This document shows positions 24,027 to 33,234 of a stretch of DNA of 38,664 nt, one piece after another (within the stretch, counting starts at the first letter, position 1; each line of letters begins with the position of its first letter). The position numbers and the translations under genes were made by a program. The notes below the pieces were generated by a model. That model did not search any database. It had not been told where the DNA came from and saw nothing but the letters and a program-made list of their open reading frames with translations. This DNA comes from an uncultured Dorea sp. GTDB taxonomy: Bacteria; Bacillota; Clostridia; Lachnospirales; Lachnospiraceae. The DNA is taken from contig CAJUFA010000031.1 of the NCBI GenBank assembly GCA_910585725.1, positions 1-38,664 of the forward strand, read 5' to 3'.

Positions 24027-24681
24027 ATCTTCTCAGTATCTCCATAAAATCTCTTGTATTTTCTCCAGGATCTCCGTTGAACACGGCGGAACCCGCCACA
24101 ATCACGTTGGCGCCCGCGTCCAGAACCTCCCGCACGTTCGACAGATAGATTCCTCCGTCTACCTGAATATCTACTTGTAATTCCTCTTCCCGGATCATCT
24201 TTCTTATGCTGCGAATCTTATCAAGAGATTCCGGTATGAATTTCTGTCCGCCGAATCCCGGATGCACACACATTACCAGGATCATATCTACATCCTTCAG
24301 ATATGGTTTAACCGCCTCCGCCTCTGTCTCCGGACAGACCGACAATCCCACTTTCAACCCGCACTCCCTGATCTTCCTTAAAGTAGCTCCTATATCCCTG
24401 CAGGCTTCCAAATGAACCGTTATCATATCTGCCCCTGCCTGCCGAAACGCTTCAATATATCGAATCGGTTCCTGTACCATAAGATGCGCGTCCATCACCT
24501 GGTCTGTCACATCGTGGATCGACGCAAGTACCGGCATTCCAAAGGAAATACTTGGTACAAACATACCGTCCATCACGTCGAAATGCAGATACTTAGCTCC
24601 ATTCTCCTCAGTCTTCTTCATCTCCTGCTCAAGATTCCTGAAATCTGCCGCCAGAATAGACGGCGCCAATATAAATTCCAT
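24019..24681 (-). CDS. rpe: ribulose-phosphate 3-epimerase
   Basis: A 220-residue TIM-barrel enzyme interconverting ribulose-5-phosphate and xylulose-5-phosphate. LAPSILAADF, HFDVMDGMFVPSISFG, VHPGFGGQKFIP and the phosphate-binding IQVDGGIYL and VAGSAVF segments are all present. It lies 2 bases after rsgA and overlaps thiN, as in many Firmicutes. Confidence 0.97.
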   Translation of the reverse strand: MEFILAPSILAADFRNLEQEMKKTEENGAKYLHFDVMDGMFVPSISFGMPVLASIHDVTDQVMDAHLMVQEPIRYIEAFRQAGADMITVHLEACRDIGATLRKIRECGLKVGLSVCPETEAEAVKPYLKDVDMILVMCVHPGFGGQKFIPESLDKIRSIRKMIREEELQVDIQVDGGIYLSNVREVLDAGANVIVAGSAVFNGDPGENTRDFMEILRRYE

Positions 24682-24683
24682 CC

Positions 24684-25562
24684 CTAATACCTCCTCTTAT
24701 TCTTAAGTTCCTCATACATCTCTACATAATTCCGATACCGTACCGGATGTATCTTTCCCGTATCAACCGCCGTTTTTACAGAACACCCGGGCTCATGGAT
24801 ATGATCGCATCCATGAAATCTGCATGTCCCTTCATATTCTATAAATTCCGGAAAATAATGCTTTAAATCCTCTTTCTCAAAATCATTTACATATAAGGAA
24901 CTAAATCCCGGAGTATCCATGATATATGAATCCTCGTCGATGGGAAACAGCTCCGAATGCCTGGTCGTATGTCTCCCTCGCTCAATCTTATGACTGATCT
25001 CCCCCGTCTCCATCTGTGCCTCCGGCTGCAAAAGATTAATAATTGAAGACTTTCCTACTCCGGAAGGGCCGGCAATCGCCGTCGTCTTGCCCTTCAACAT
25101 CTCTCTAATCCGGCTGATATTCTCCTCTTCCTGTACGCTCGTAAAAACCGTCGGATATCCGCACCGTCCGTAGATTGTCCGAAGTTCTTCAATCTGTGCA
25201 TCTGTAGCAATATCCGTCTTGTTAAAACAAAGAATAACCGGAAGCAACTTATCTTCCATCATAACCAGGAAACGGTCAAGCAGATTATAATGTGGATTCG
25301 GTTTTACAACCGCGAATACAAGCAGTACCTGATCAATATTAGCGACTGCCGGGCGGATCAGTTCATTACTCCTCGTAAAAACCCGAATGATATTACCTGT
25401 CTTTTCCTTTTCCTCCAATATTTCTATCTCTACGTTATCTCCTACAAGCGGCCTGATTTTTTCTCGACGAAACGCCCCTTTAGCTTTACATTCATAAACA
25501 CCGGATCCCGCTACATGTATGTAGTAGAATCCGGCAATACCTTTTACAATCTTTCCTTGCAT
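24684..25562 (-). CDS. rsgA: ribosome small-subunit-dependent GTPase A
   Basis: A 292-residue circularly permuted GTPase for 30S maturation. An OB domain comes first, then G4 FNKTD, G1 GPSGVGKSSIINLL, G3 DTPGFSS, and a C-terminal zinc knuckle CRFHGCDHIHEPGC. Order G4-G1-G3 confirms the permutation. It is located between prkC and rpe in the usual Firmicutes order. Confidence 0.97.
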   Translation of the reverse strand: MQGKIVKGIAGFYYIHVAGSGVYECKAKGAFRREKIRPLVGDNVEIEILEEKEKTGNIIRVFTRSNELIRPAVANIDQVLLVFAVVKPNPHYNLLDRFLVMMEDKLLPVILCFNKTDIATDAQIEELRTIYGRCGYPTVFTSVQEEENISRIREMLKGKTTAIAGPSGVGKSSIINLLQPEAQMETGEISHKIERGRHTTRHSELFPIDEDSYIMDTPGFSSLYVNDFEKEDLKHYFPEFIEYEGTCRFHGCDHIHEPGCSVKTAVDTGKIHPVRYRNYVEMYEELKNKRRY

Positions 25563-25600
25563 AAATTATCCTGTCCGTTAACCGATTATCGCTTCCACGC

Positions 25601-27799
25601 CTATTCAAACAACTCTGTTGACTCCGTTCCTGTCCAGATGTCCGGATCGGTACCGTCGTCGGTTCCGGTCCCCAAACTCGGATCCGGTCCCTGACTGACT
25701 ACAAGCCCTATCGCCGTACCTTCCTCCACGCTGGTTCCGACACCCGGATCACAGCTGATTACATTACCGGACTCAACATTAGAATCATATTGATAAGTGA
25801 TATCTCCCACACTAAGCCCGGCGCTGTTTATCAATTGCCTTGCATTCTCAAGCGACGTATTTGTCACAGGCGGAACGCTAACTTGTTCGGCCGGTTTCGG
25901 TCCCAGGCTGACACTGATCCCGACTGCCGTCCCCGCCGGCACTTTCTTTCCGCCGTCCACACTCTGGGAAACCACCTGACCTTCCGGAACATTCTCATCA
26001 TAATCATAAGAAACCGTACCCACGCTGAGTCCTGCCGCGCTAATCGCATTCTGCGCATCGGCGTCTGCCTGGCCAATCACATTCGGAACCGTCATCTTCT
26101 GCGCGCCCTTGCTGACTTTCATCACAATCTGCGTATCTTCCGTCGCTTCTGCTCCCGCTACAGGAGTCGTGCCGATCACGTCGCCCTCCGCGACGGAATC
26201 ACTGTATTCGAATTCGGAAGATATCTTCTTGAATCCAGTCTGCGCCAGCATACTCTGCGCTTCACTTTCGCTTCTGCCGCTTACATCCGGTATAATCAGT
26301 TTGTTCCCAACCAACCCGGAACTTACGATTACCTGTATCGTCGTATTCTTCTTAACTTTTGCCCCGGCCTCTGTCTTCTGTTCAGACACCGTACCTTCCT
26401 CATATTTATTGGACTCCTTACGCTCAACCACCTTATAACCAAGTCCCTTTTCATTCAGCGTCTTCTTCGCCTCATCCTCCGTCAATCCAACTACGCTTGG
26501 AACCTTGACTTTCTTCTCTTCGGTCTTTTCCTGCTTAAGCGACGGTCCGAACTTAAATATCCCGGCTGTCTTTCCGATCGTAAATACCACGATAAAAAGA
26601 ATAATGATAATCACTACGGTCATCAGAATCTTCATGACCCGATTCATCCGAGGATTAACTGAATTTAAGCCGTCTCTTCTTCCACGCCCTGATTCATAAC
26701 CATCATACTCGTCCTCATATCCGTAATCATCTTCTTCATAATCATCATGGTCATAATCGTGATCGTTATCATAATCGTTATCATAATCGTTATCATAATC
26801 ATACCGACCTGTACCATAATCGTCAGAATATCCCTTGCCGCCGCCATACTCCTGATCGTCGTATTCCTCAAAATCATCCTCTTCATCATAAGAATCTCCG
26901 ATAACATCCAGCTCATCGTCCGTAATAATTACCGTATTGGCGTTTCGAAGCGGAGGTATCACGACAAAATCACCCTCCGGATCCACAAGGGATCTCTTCA
27001 TGTCGTGAATCAGCTCATCCGTGTTCTTATATCTTCTCTCGCTGTTCTTCTGCGTACACTTTAAGATAATCTGCTCCATGCTGTACGGGACATCCGGAAC
27101 CATCTTAGAAGGAGGCGTAATCTCTTCCTGAAGATGCTTGATCGCAACCGACACCGTAGAGTCTCCGTCGAAAGGAACCTGACCTGTCACCATCTCATAC
27201 AGTGTAATACCCAGAGAATAGATATCACTCCTCTGATCGCTGAATCCGCCTCTCGCCTGCTCCGGCGACGTATAATGGACAGACCCCATCGCATTCGTGC
27301 TGACCGTATTGGATGTAGTAGCTTTCGCTATACCGAAGTCCGTCACTTTCACTTTTCCGTCTTTGGAAATAATAATATTCTGCGGCTTGATATCCCGGTG
27401 AATAATATCTGCCGCATGTGCGACTCCGATTCCCGTACACATCTGAATCGCAATACTGATTACCTCTTTATGAGACAACCGGCCTTTTCTTTCTATATAT
27501 TCCTTCAGCGTGATTCCGTCCACCAGCTCCATGACCATATAGTATAAGCCGCGGTCCTCACCCACGTCATATACATTGACGATATTCGGATGCATAAGTC
27601 CTGCCGCCGCCTGGGCCTCCGAACGGAATTTACGCACAAAATTCTCATCTTCTTTATATTCTTTCTTTAAAACCTTAATCGCCACATATCGGTTCAGCAT
27701 GCGGTCTCTGCCCTTATAGATATCAGCCATACCTCCCGCGCCGACCTTACTAAGCACCTCATAACGTTTTCCGAGAATAATACCATCTTTTACACTCAT
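25601..27799 (-). CDS. prkC: PASTA-domain Ser/Thr protein kinase (PrkC/PknB type)
   Basis: A 732-residue membrane kinase that senses muropeptides or lipid II and controls growth and cell-wall metabolism. The kinase domain (about 12-280) has GAGGMADIY, VAIKVLKK, HRDIKPQNI, DFG and SPEQARGG. An unusually acidic, Tyr/Asp-rich linker (about 290-375) follows, then one membrane segment (KILMTVVIIIILFIVVF) and four extracellular PASTA repeats (about 430-700) each ending in VSxG-like strands. A short Thr/Asp-rich tail ends the protein. Its start overlaps the stp phosphatase stop by 4 bases, a typical kinase-phosphatase pair. Confidence 0.96.
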   Translation of the reverse strand: MSVKDGIILGKRYEVLSKVGAGGMADIYKGRDRMLNRYVAIKVLKKEYKEDENFVRKFRSEAQAAAGLMHPNIVNVYDVGEDRGLYYMVMELVDGITLKEYIERKGRLSHKEVISIAIQMCTGIGVAHAADIIHRDIKPQNIIISKDGKVKVTDFGIAKATTSNTVSTNAMGSVHYTSPEQARGGFSDQRSDIYSLGITLYEMVTGQVPFDGDSTVSVAIKHLQEEITPPSKMVPDVPYSMEQIILKCTQKNSERRYKNTDELIHDMKRSLVDPEGDFVVIPPLRNANTVIITDDELDVIGDSYDEEDDFEEYDDQEYGGGKGYSDDYGTGRYDYDNDYDNDYDNDHDYDHDDYEEDDYGYEDEYDGYESGRGRRDGLNSVNPRMNRVMKILMTVVIIIILFIVVFTIGKTAGIFKFGPSLKQEKTEEKKVKVPSVVGLTEDEAKKTLNEKGLGYKVVERKESNKYEEGTVSEQKTEAGAKVKKNTTIQVIVSSGLVGNKLIIPDVSGRSESEAQSMLAQTGFKKISSEFEYSDSVAEGDVIGTTPVAGAEATEDTQIVMKVSKGAQKMTVPNVIGQADADAQNAISAAGLSVGTVSYDYDENVPEGQVVSQSVDGGKKVPAGTAVGISVSLGPKPAEQVSVPPVTNTSLENARQLINSAGLSVGDITYQYDSNVESGNVISCDPGVGTSVEEGTAIGLVVSQGPDPSLGTGTDDGTDPDIWTGTESTELFE
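26765..26800. repeat. 12-bp tandem repeat inside prkC
   Basis: Three perfect copies of GTTATCATAATC stand in a row, with degenerate copies on the left. In the kinase they encode repeated Tyr-Asp-Asn-Asp units of the acidic juxtamembrane linker. Units are multiples of three, so gain or loss by slippage would change linker length without breaking the frame. Confidence 0.85.
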
Positions 27800-28536
27800 A
27801 CACTCACCTCATCTGCAAGTGGCTCTGCTATAACAACCCCTATGTTATCTCTCCCGCCATTACTATTCGCCTTCTCAATCAGCATCTGCACTGCCTCAAC
27901 AACGTCCCTGGCTCCCCTGACGATGTTGAACATATCTTCGTCTTCTACCATATTACTCAGACCATCTGTGCACATCAATATGACGTCTCCTCTTTTCAGC
28001 CGGTATTCATAGATATCGGCCTCTACGCCCTCCTTCACCCCTATTGCCCTGGTGATAATATTCTTATCCGGATGATTCTTGGCTTCTTCTGCTTTAATCC
28101 CGCCAAGCCTCACCATCTCTTCTACCAAAGAATGGTCCTTGGATATCTGACGAATCTTTTCATTGATCAGATAGAGACGGCTGTCTCCTACATTGGCAAA
28201 ATACAACGTATTACCGACAACCGTTGCAGCTACTAACGTCGTCCCCATCCCTTCTAACTTAATATCCGCAGACGCTGCTTCAATCAGTTTGTCATTCGCA
28301 ATGCTGACTACATTACGCAAAATCTCTTCCGGTTTATTAAGGGGCGTATGTTCTAACTCCTCCCTGAGAACACTCACCGTATATTTTGACGCAAAATCCC
28401 CCGCTTTATGTCCTCCCATCCCATCGGCTACCGCAAGCAGATTCGGAAAAGGGCCAATCGGTTTGTCCGTCACATATACATAGTCCTGGTTGACTTCACG
28501 CTTTCTCCCTACATCAGTCATTGCATATATTTTCAT
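27796..28536 (-). CDS. stp: PP2C-family Ser/Thr phosphatase (Stp/PrpC)
   Basis: A 246-residue metal-dependent phosphatase that reverses PrkC-type phosphorylation. Metal-binding Asp motifs are clear: REVNQDY, LLAVADGMGGHKAGDFAS, TTLVAATV, VGDSRLYL, MCTDGLSNMV and GGRDNIGVV. It overlaps prkC (4 bases) downstream and rlmN (4 bases) upstream, indicating tight translational coupling. Confidence 0.97.
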   Translation of the reverse strand: MKIYAMTDVGRKREVNQDYVYVTDKPIGPFPNLLAVADGMGGHKAGDFASKYTVSVLREELEHTPLNKPEEILRNVVSIANDKLIEAASADIKLEGMGTTLVAATVVGNTLYFANVGDSRLYLINEKIRQISKDHSLVEEMVRLGGIKAEEAKNHPDKNIITRAIGVKEGVEADIYEYRLKRGDVILMCTDGLSNMVEDEDMFNIVRGARDVVEAVQMLIEKANSNGGRDNIGVVIAEPLADEVSV

Positions 28537-29585
28537 CTGGTTCTCCTTACATTCTCAGCCGCGTAACGTCTCCGCAGCTGACCGCAGGCCCCGTCTATAT
28601 CCGAGCCCCGTTCCCTTCTTATAGTAACATTAATTCCATTTTTTTCAAGTTTATTTTCAAAATCCAACGCAATTTTACTGTTGGGCTTCTTGTAATCCCG
28701 CTCTTTTACAGGATTCACCGGAATGAGGTTCACATGGCAGTTTCTGTCCTTAAGAATCGCCGTCAAGTCTCTTACATCACCGGGTCCGTCGTTCACACCT
28801 GCCACCAGACTATACTCGAAAGTAACCCTTCGTCCGGTCTTTCGGAAATACACATCGCACGCATCCAACACCTCTTCCAGACCGTATCTGTCCGCCACCG
28901 GCATAAGCTGCCGCCTCTTCTCCTGCGTCGCCCCATGCAGGGACAATGCCAGAGTAATCTGAAGCCCCTCCGATGCAAGCCTGTGTATATTCGGAACGAT
29001 CCCGCAGGTGGACGCCGTGATATTGCGCTGGCTGATATTAAGTCCGTGACCGTCGCTCAGCATACGGATGAACTTTACAAAATTGTCATAATTGTCAAGG
29101 GGTTCCCCGGTTCCCATAACCACCACATTCGACACGCGCTCTTTGCTCAGCCGCTGAATCTGATAGATCTGCCTCAGCATCTCCGACGGTGTGAGATTCC
29201 GCTTCAATCCTCCTATCGTCGACGCACAGAACCGACAGCCCATGCGGCAGCCTGCCTGTGACGAGATACAGACCGAATTTCCGTAGGAATATCTCATCAG
29301 TACACTTTCAATCATATTCCCATCTCCCAGTTCAAACAGAAACTTCTCTGTCGGATCCATCTTCGAGACCTGATGCTCAATCACTTCTACCTTTGCGATC
29401 TCATACTCTTCACAAAGCCTCTCTCTCAACTTTTTAGACAGATTCGTCATATCCTGGAAGCGGTCGGTCAACTTCACATGCAGCCATTCATAGACCTGCC
29501 GGCTTCTGAAAGACGGTTCCCCAATCCTTTCCATCTCTTCTCTTAATTCTTCATAATCATAAGAACAGATATCTTTCTTACTCAT
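28533..29585 (-). CDS. rlmN: 23S rRNA/tRNA adenine-C2 methyltransferase RlmN
   Basis: A 350-residue radical SAM enzyme methylating A2503 of 23S rRNA and A37 of some tRNAs. The cluster motif is CRMGCRFC, the SAM site GTGEPLDNYDN, and the methyl-carrying Cys lies in DIDGACGQLRRR near the end. The ATG at 29585 starts MSKKDICSYDY after AAGGTG. The frame is open 123 bases further upstream, but that region is the end of rsmB. Confidence 0.97.
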   Translation of the reverse strand: MSKKDICSYDYEELREEMERIGEPSFRSRQVYEWLHVKLTDRFQDMTNLSKKLRERLCEEYEIAKVEVIEHQVSKMDPTEKFLFELGDGNMIESVLMRYSYGNSVCISSQAGCRMGCRFCASTIGGLKRNLTPSEMLRQIYQIQRLSKERVSNVVVMGTGEPLDNYDNFVKFIRMLSDGHGLNISQRNITASTCGIVPNIHRLASEGLQITLALSLHGATQEKRRQLMPVADRYGLEEVLDACDVYFRKTGRRVTFEYSLVAGVNDGPGDVRDLTAILKDRNCHVNLIPVNPVKERDYKKPNSKIALDFENKLEKNGINVTIRRERGSDIDGACGQLRRRYAAENVRRTR

Positions 29586-29593
29586 GACGCACC

Positions 29594-30901
29594 TTAAGAC
29601 CCTTCCTTCCGGAACATCGCAAGATAGAACCCGTCGCCCGCATCCCTTCCCGGCAGCGTCTGTTTCTCTCTGATCAGCCGGAAACCTTCGCAATGTTCCT
29701 GTATCCAACCGGCATTCTCTTCATTCTCTTCTCTATTGACCGTACACGTACTATAGAGCAGCTTCCCCCCGGGCTTCACATATCCGGACACCACCGCCAG
29801 GATATCCCTCTGAAGAGCCGCCAGCTCCTTCTGCGCCTCTCTTGTCATCTTATATCTCAGATCCGGCTTCTTTCCCAATACGCCAAGTCCGGAACAAGGC
29901 AGGTCAGCGATCACAATATCCGCCTTCCCTATAACCCTCTCGTCCGGCTGCAGCGCGTCCCACCGAAGCGCTTCGATATTAGTCAGCCCGCTTCTCATGA
30001 TATTCTCGCGTATCAGGCCGACTTTATATTCCGTCAGGTCTCTTGCTTCCACATGCCCGCTGCCCTTCAGGCACTCGGCCATATGAAGAGCCTTGCCGCC
30101 CGGCGCCGCGCAGACATCGATAACATAATCATCTTTTTGAACTTCGGCCCACTCAGCCACCTGCATCGAGCTGATATCCTGAACCTGGTAATACCCCTGC
30201 CTGAAACTTAATAAGCCCGACAAATGGTCATATCCCGACAGATGAAGCGCGCAGGGAAAAGTCTCGTCTTCCTTTACACAGACGTCTTCAGCCTCCAGCA
30301 TCTGAATCAATTCTTTTTTTGATATCCTCTCAGGATTAAAGCGAACCGTCACCGGCTTCTCCTTTAAGAATTCCTCCGCCATCCGACGCGCCGACGCTTC
30401 GTCGTACTGCGCGAGCCATTGCTTTAGAAGCCACTCCGGAAGAGAATACCGTACGGACAGATGATATACCTTGTCTTCCTCAGAGGGATATCTGATATCC
30501 TCCAGATTCCTGCTGATATTGCGCAGCACTCCATTTACAAATCCTCTCAGATTTGTAAACCCCTTCTTTACGGCAAGCTTCACAGATTCGTTGCAGACAG
30601 CCGAATTCGGAACGCTGTCCATATATTTCATCTGATATACCCCGCTTCGCAATATCGTACGGATGACGGGCTTCATCTTGCCGACCTTCACTTTGGAAAA
30701 CTGATCCAATATATAATCCAGTTCTATCATGCGTTCCAGCGTACCGTTCACTGCTCTTGTGATAAACGCCCGTTCCTTCTTATCCAGATATTGATACTGA
30801 TCCAGCGCATTCTTAAGGGCTATATGGCTGTATTCCCCGTCCCTCGTAATCTGAAGCAGGATCTCCAGAATCAGTTCCCGTGAATTCGTATATGCGGACA
30901 T
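29594..30901 (-). CDS. rsmB: 16S rRNA (cytosine-967 C5) methyltransferase RsmB
   Basis: A 435-residue enzyme with an N-terminal NusB-like RNA-binding domain (residues 1-140) and a C-terminal SAM methyltransferase. SAM motif DVCAAPGGKALHMAE, the PCSGLGVLGKKPDLRY motif IV and catalytic YSTCTVNREENE are present. GGAGGAG precedes the ATG at 30901, which lies one base after the TGA of the upstream protease gene. Confidence 0.97.
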   Translation of the reverse strand: MSAYTNSRELILEILLQITRDGEYSHIALKNALDQYQYLDKKERAFITRAVNGTLERMIELDYILDQFSKVKVGKMKPVIRTILRSGVYQMKYMDSVPNSAVCNESVKLAVKKGFTNLRGFVNGVLRNISRNLEDIRYPSEEDKVYHLSVRYSLPEWLLKQWLAQYDEASARRMAEEFLKEKPVTVRFNPERISKKELIQMLEAEDVCVKEDETFPCALHLSGYDHLSGLLSFRQGYYQVQDISSMQVAEWAEVQKDDYVIDVCAAPGGKALHMAECLKGSGHVEARDLTEYKVGLIRENIMRSGLTNIEALRWDALQPDERVIGKADIVIADLPCSGLGVLGKKPDLRYKMTREAQKELAALQRDILAVVSGYVKPGGKLLYSTCTVNREENEENAGWIQEHCEGFRLIREKQTLPGRDAGDGFYLAMFRKEGS

Positions 30902-30902
30902 A

Positions 30903-31604
30903 TCAGCTCCTCCGGTTATTCGCAAGAATCAGAATACGAAGTAACTGCAGAACCGCCGATACTGCTCCTGCCACATAAGTAAGAGCGGCCGCAAACAGAA
31001 CCTTCTTCGTAGCGCGCACCTCATTCTCATAGAGCATCCCGCTGCTTCCGAGAATACGGATAGCCCGGCCCGAAGCATTGAACTCCACCGGAAGCGTCAC
31101 GATCTGGAATAGAACCGCCAGCGAGAAAGCAAGTATTCCCATATTCAGGAATAACGACGAAGACCCCGTACTGAAAAATAACCCTATAATAATCAACGGC
31201 CATGCAATCACACTTCCAAAATTCACGATGGGTACCAGACTTCCCCTGATATGGAGCGGCACATAGCCGGTAGCATGCTGGATCGCATGTCCGCATTCAT
31301 GGGCCGCTACTCCCAACGCGGCGACCGACGCATTCCCGTAAGTCGCATCCGACAGCCTTAATACTTTTGATCTCGGATCATAGTGATCCGTCAGATTCCC
31401 GGATACATGCTCTACCCGGACATCATATATCCCCGCCTGTCTAAGGATCTGTTCCGCCGCCTCTCTGCCGGTAATCCCCGAATGATTCCTGACACGGGAA
31501 TATTTACGAAAAGTAGCATTCATCTTCACGGAAGCCAGCATACAGAGTATGACTCCGGCCAACACCAATACATACGTAGAATCCATATAAAACATAGGAT
31601 ACAT
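30903..31604 (-). CDS. YugP-type zinc metallopeptidase, membrane
   Basis: A 233-residue membrane protein of the Zn_peptidase_2 (YugP) family. A first hydrophobic segment (about residues 8-24) is followed by the zinc site AAHECGHAIQHA (HEcGH) and further membrane segments (about 125-180 and 205-228). Physiological substrate is unknown. The ATG at 31604 with GGAGGTG upstream is preferred to one 27 bases earlier. It stands between fmt and rsmB, a common place in Clostridia. Confidence 0.9.
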   Translation of the reverse strand: MYPMFYMDSTYVLVLAGVILCMLASVKMNATFRKYSRVRNHSGITGREAAEQILRQAGIYDVRVEHVSGNLTDHYDPRSKVLRLSDATYGNASVAALGVAAHECGHAIQHATGYVPLHIRGSLVPIVNFGSVIAWPLIIIGLFFSTGSSSLFLNMGILAFSLAVLFQIVTLPVEFNASGRAIRILGSSGMLYENEVRATKKVLFAAALTYVAGAVSAVLQLLRILILANNRRS

Positions 31605-31719
31605 AAATACACCTCCAAGTCTCCGCCCCAAACTGCGAATATAGACGTCATACCGTCGCCCATACCGCCGCTTTGCAGAGATAATTACAATTCAAAGTTG
31701 CATATACAGCTTATTATAT

Positions 31720-31750
31720 ATGAAAAACAGGTAAAATACCTGTTTTTCAT
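31720..31750. terminator. strong symmetric hairpin downstream of fmt
   Basis: Fourteen-base perfect arms (31720-31733 and 31737-31750) enclose AAA. The T-rich arm end lets it work in both directions. It separates def-fmt from the YugP-rsmB-rlmN part, so the long gene run is probably more than one transcript. Confidence 0.75.
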
Positions 31751-31793
31751 ACAAATTTAACAATTCTTAATGATTTAAAATTTAACAATCTGG

Positions 31794-32729
31794 CTATGAA
31801 AGTACCGTGCCTTCAGCGATCTCATATCCTCTCAGAAATGCGTCTGCGTCCATCCGTTTCTTTCCCGGTATCTGAAGCGCCAGTACCTTCAGGACGCCAT
31901 CCCCTGTCTCAACACAGAACCCGTCTTTTTCAACCGAAATAACCGTTCCCGGGACGCCTCCTGTCTCCGCCTCTCTCTTCTCTGCTTTCGCCTCCCAGAT
32001 CTTCATCACCTTGCCGTCCCAGTTCGTATAAGCGCTTGGCCAGGGATTCAGCCCCCGAATCAACCGTTCTATTGACCCGGCGTCCCGGCTCCAATCTATA
32101 TTTCCAAGTTTCTTATCCAACATCCTGGCATAAGCCGTGGGACTCTCCCCCTGCGCTTCCGGAACGACCGTCTTCTCTTCCAGACCCTTAAGCGTACGGA
32201 CGCACAGTTCTGCTCCCGCTGCAGCCAGTTTATCATGAAGACTTCCTCCTGTCTCCGTCTCATCCAGTCTGATCTCTGTCTTAAGCAGCATGTCTCCGGT
32301 ATCCAATCCCTCGTCCATCTGCATCGTCGTCACGCCGGATACTTCCTCGCCGTCTATCACCGCCCATTGAATAGGGGCCGCTCCCCGGTATTTCGGAAGC
32401 AGTGACGCGTGGACGTTCACACAGCCATAAGGCGTCATCTCGAGGATCTCTTTCGGCAGTATCTGTCCAAAGGCAATGACAACTATGATATCCGCATTAT
32501 ATTGCTTCAATTCTTCGACGCACTCCGGTTCCCTGACCCTTTTTGGCTGGAATACCGGGATTCCATGCTTAAGAGCGGCCTCCTTCACCGGCGTATACTG
32601 CATCTTCCCGCCGCGCCCTTTCGGCTTATCAGGCTGAGTAACTACAAGCGCCACTTCATGCCCCGCTTCAATCAGAGCCTCGAGCGTCCCCACCGAGAAT
32701 TCCGGCGTCCCCATGAATATCACTTTCAT
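31794..32729 (-). CDS. fmt: methionyl-tRNA formyltransferase
   Basis: A 311-residue enzyme formylating initiator Met-tRNA. MKVIFMGTPEFS opens the formyltransferase domain; the active-site stretch reads NVHASLLPKYRGAAPIQWA, followed by GVTTMQMDEGLDTGDML. The C-terminal domain (about 205-311) binds tRNA. It begins directly after the def stop. Confidence 0.97.
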   Translation of the reverse strand: MKVIFMGTPEFSVGTLEALIEAGHEVALVVTQPDKPKGRGGKMQYTPVKEAALKHGIPVFQPKRVREPECVEELKQYNADIIVVIAFGQILPKEILEMTPYGCVNVHASLLPKYRGAAPIQWAVIDGEEVSGVTTMQMDEGLDTGDMLLKTEIRLDETETGGSLHDKLAAAGAELCVRTLKGLEEKTVVPEAQGESPTAYARMLDKKLGNIDWSRDAGSIERLIRGLNPWPSAYTNWDGKVMKIWEAKAEKREAETGGVPGTVISVEKDGFCVETGDGVLKVLALQIPGKKRMDADAFLRGYEIAEGTVLS

Positions 32730-33203
32730 CTATTCTTCCTCCCCATACTCCACATCGTGAAGTTCGCCTTCTACCAGCTCAACGTACATCCGTCCCTCTA
32801 AGTGGTCGACTTCATGGCAGATCGCCCTGGCAAGCAGTTCCTCCCCCTCTATCTCGATCTCTTCCATATCTTCATTCTGTGCCCGCACCTTTACATAATA
32901 CGGTCTGGTCACAGTTCCGGCTTTTCCCGGTACGCTTAAGCACCCCTCGTCTCCGGTCTGCTCCCCGGATTCCTCTACGATCTTCGGATTAATCAATACG
33001 ATGGGACCGTCGCCGATATCGATCACCACGATCTGCTTAAGGATCCCTACCTGAGGCGCAGCGAGACCGACGCCTCCCTCCTCATACATCGTATCCAGCA
33101 TATCATTGATCAATATCTTGTTCCGAATCGTCATCTTCGGTACTTCCTTACATCTTTTCCTCAGAACTTCATCTCCCAGTTCACGAACCTTTCTTATCGC
33201 CAT
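32730..33203 (-). CDS. def: peptide deformylase
   Basis: A 157-residue metalloenzyme removing the N-formyl group from new proteins. The three family motifs are GVGLAAPQVG, EGCLSVPG and HEVDHLEG, with Cys and the two His as metal ligands. It is adjacent to fmt with no gap, the usual formylation-deformylation pair. Confidence 0.98.
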   Translation of the reverse strand: MAIRKVRELGDEVLRKRCKEVPKMTIRNKILINDMLDTMYEEGGVGLAAPQVGILKQIVVIDIGDGPIVLINPKIVEESGEQTGDEGCLSVPGKAGTVTRPYYVKVRAQNEDMEEIEIEGEELLARAICHEVDHLEGRMYVELVEGELHDVEYGEEE

Positions 33204-33234
33204 AATCTACTCTCCTCCGTCTCAAATATTATTC

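Noticed and set aside
26747..26916. Hydrophobic Ile/Val-rich frames opposite the prkC linker
   Set aside because: They arise from the antisense of the Asp/Tyr repeat and have no ribosome site; prkC is clearly the real gene.
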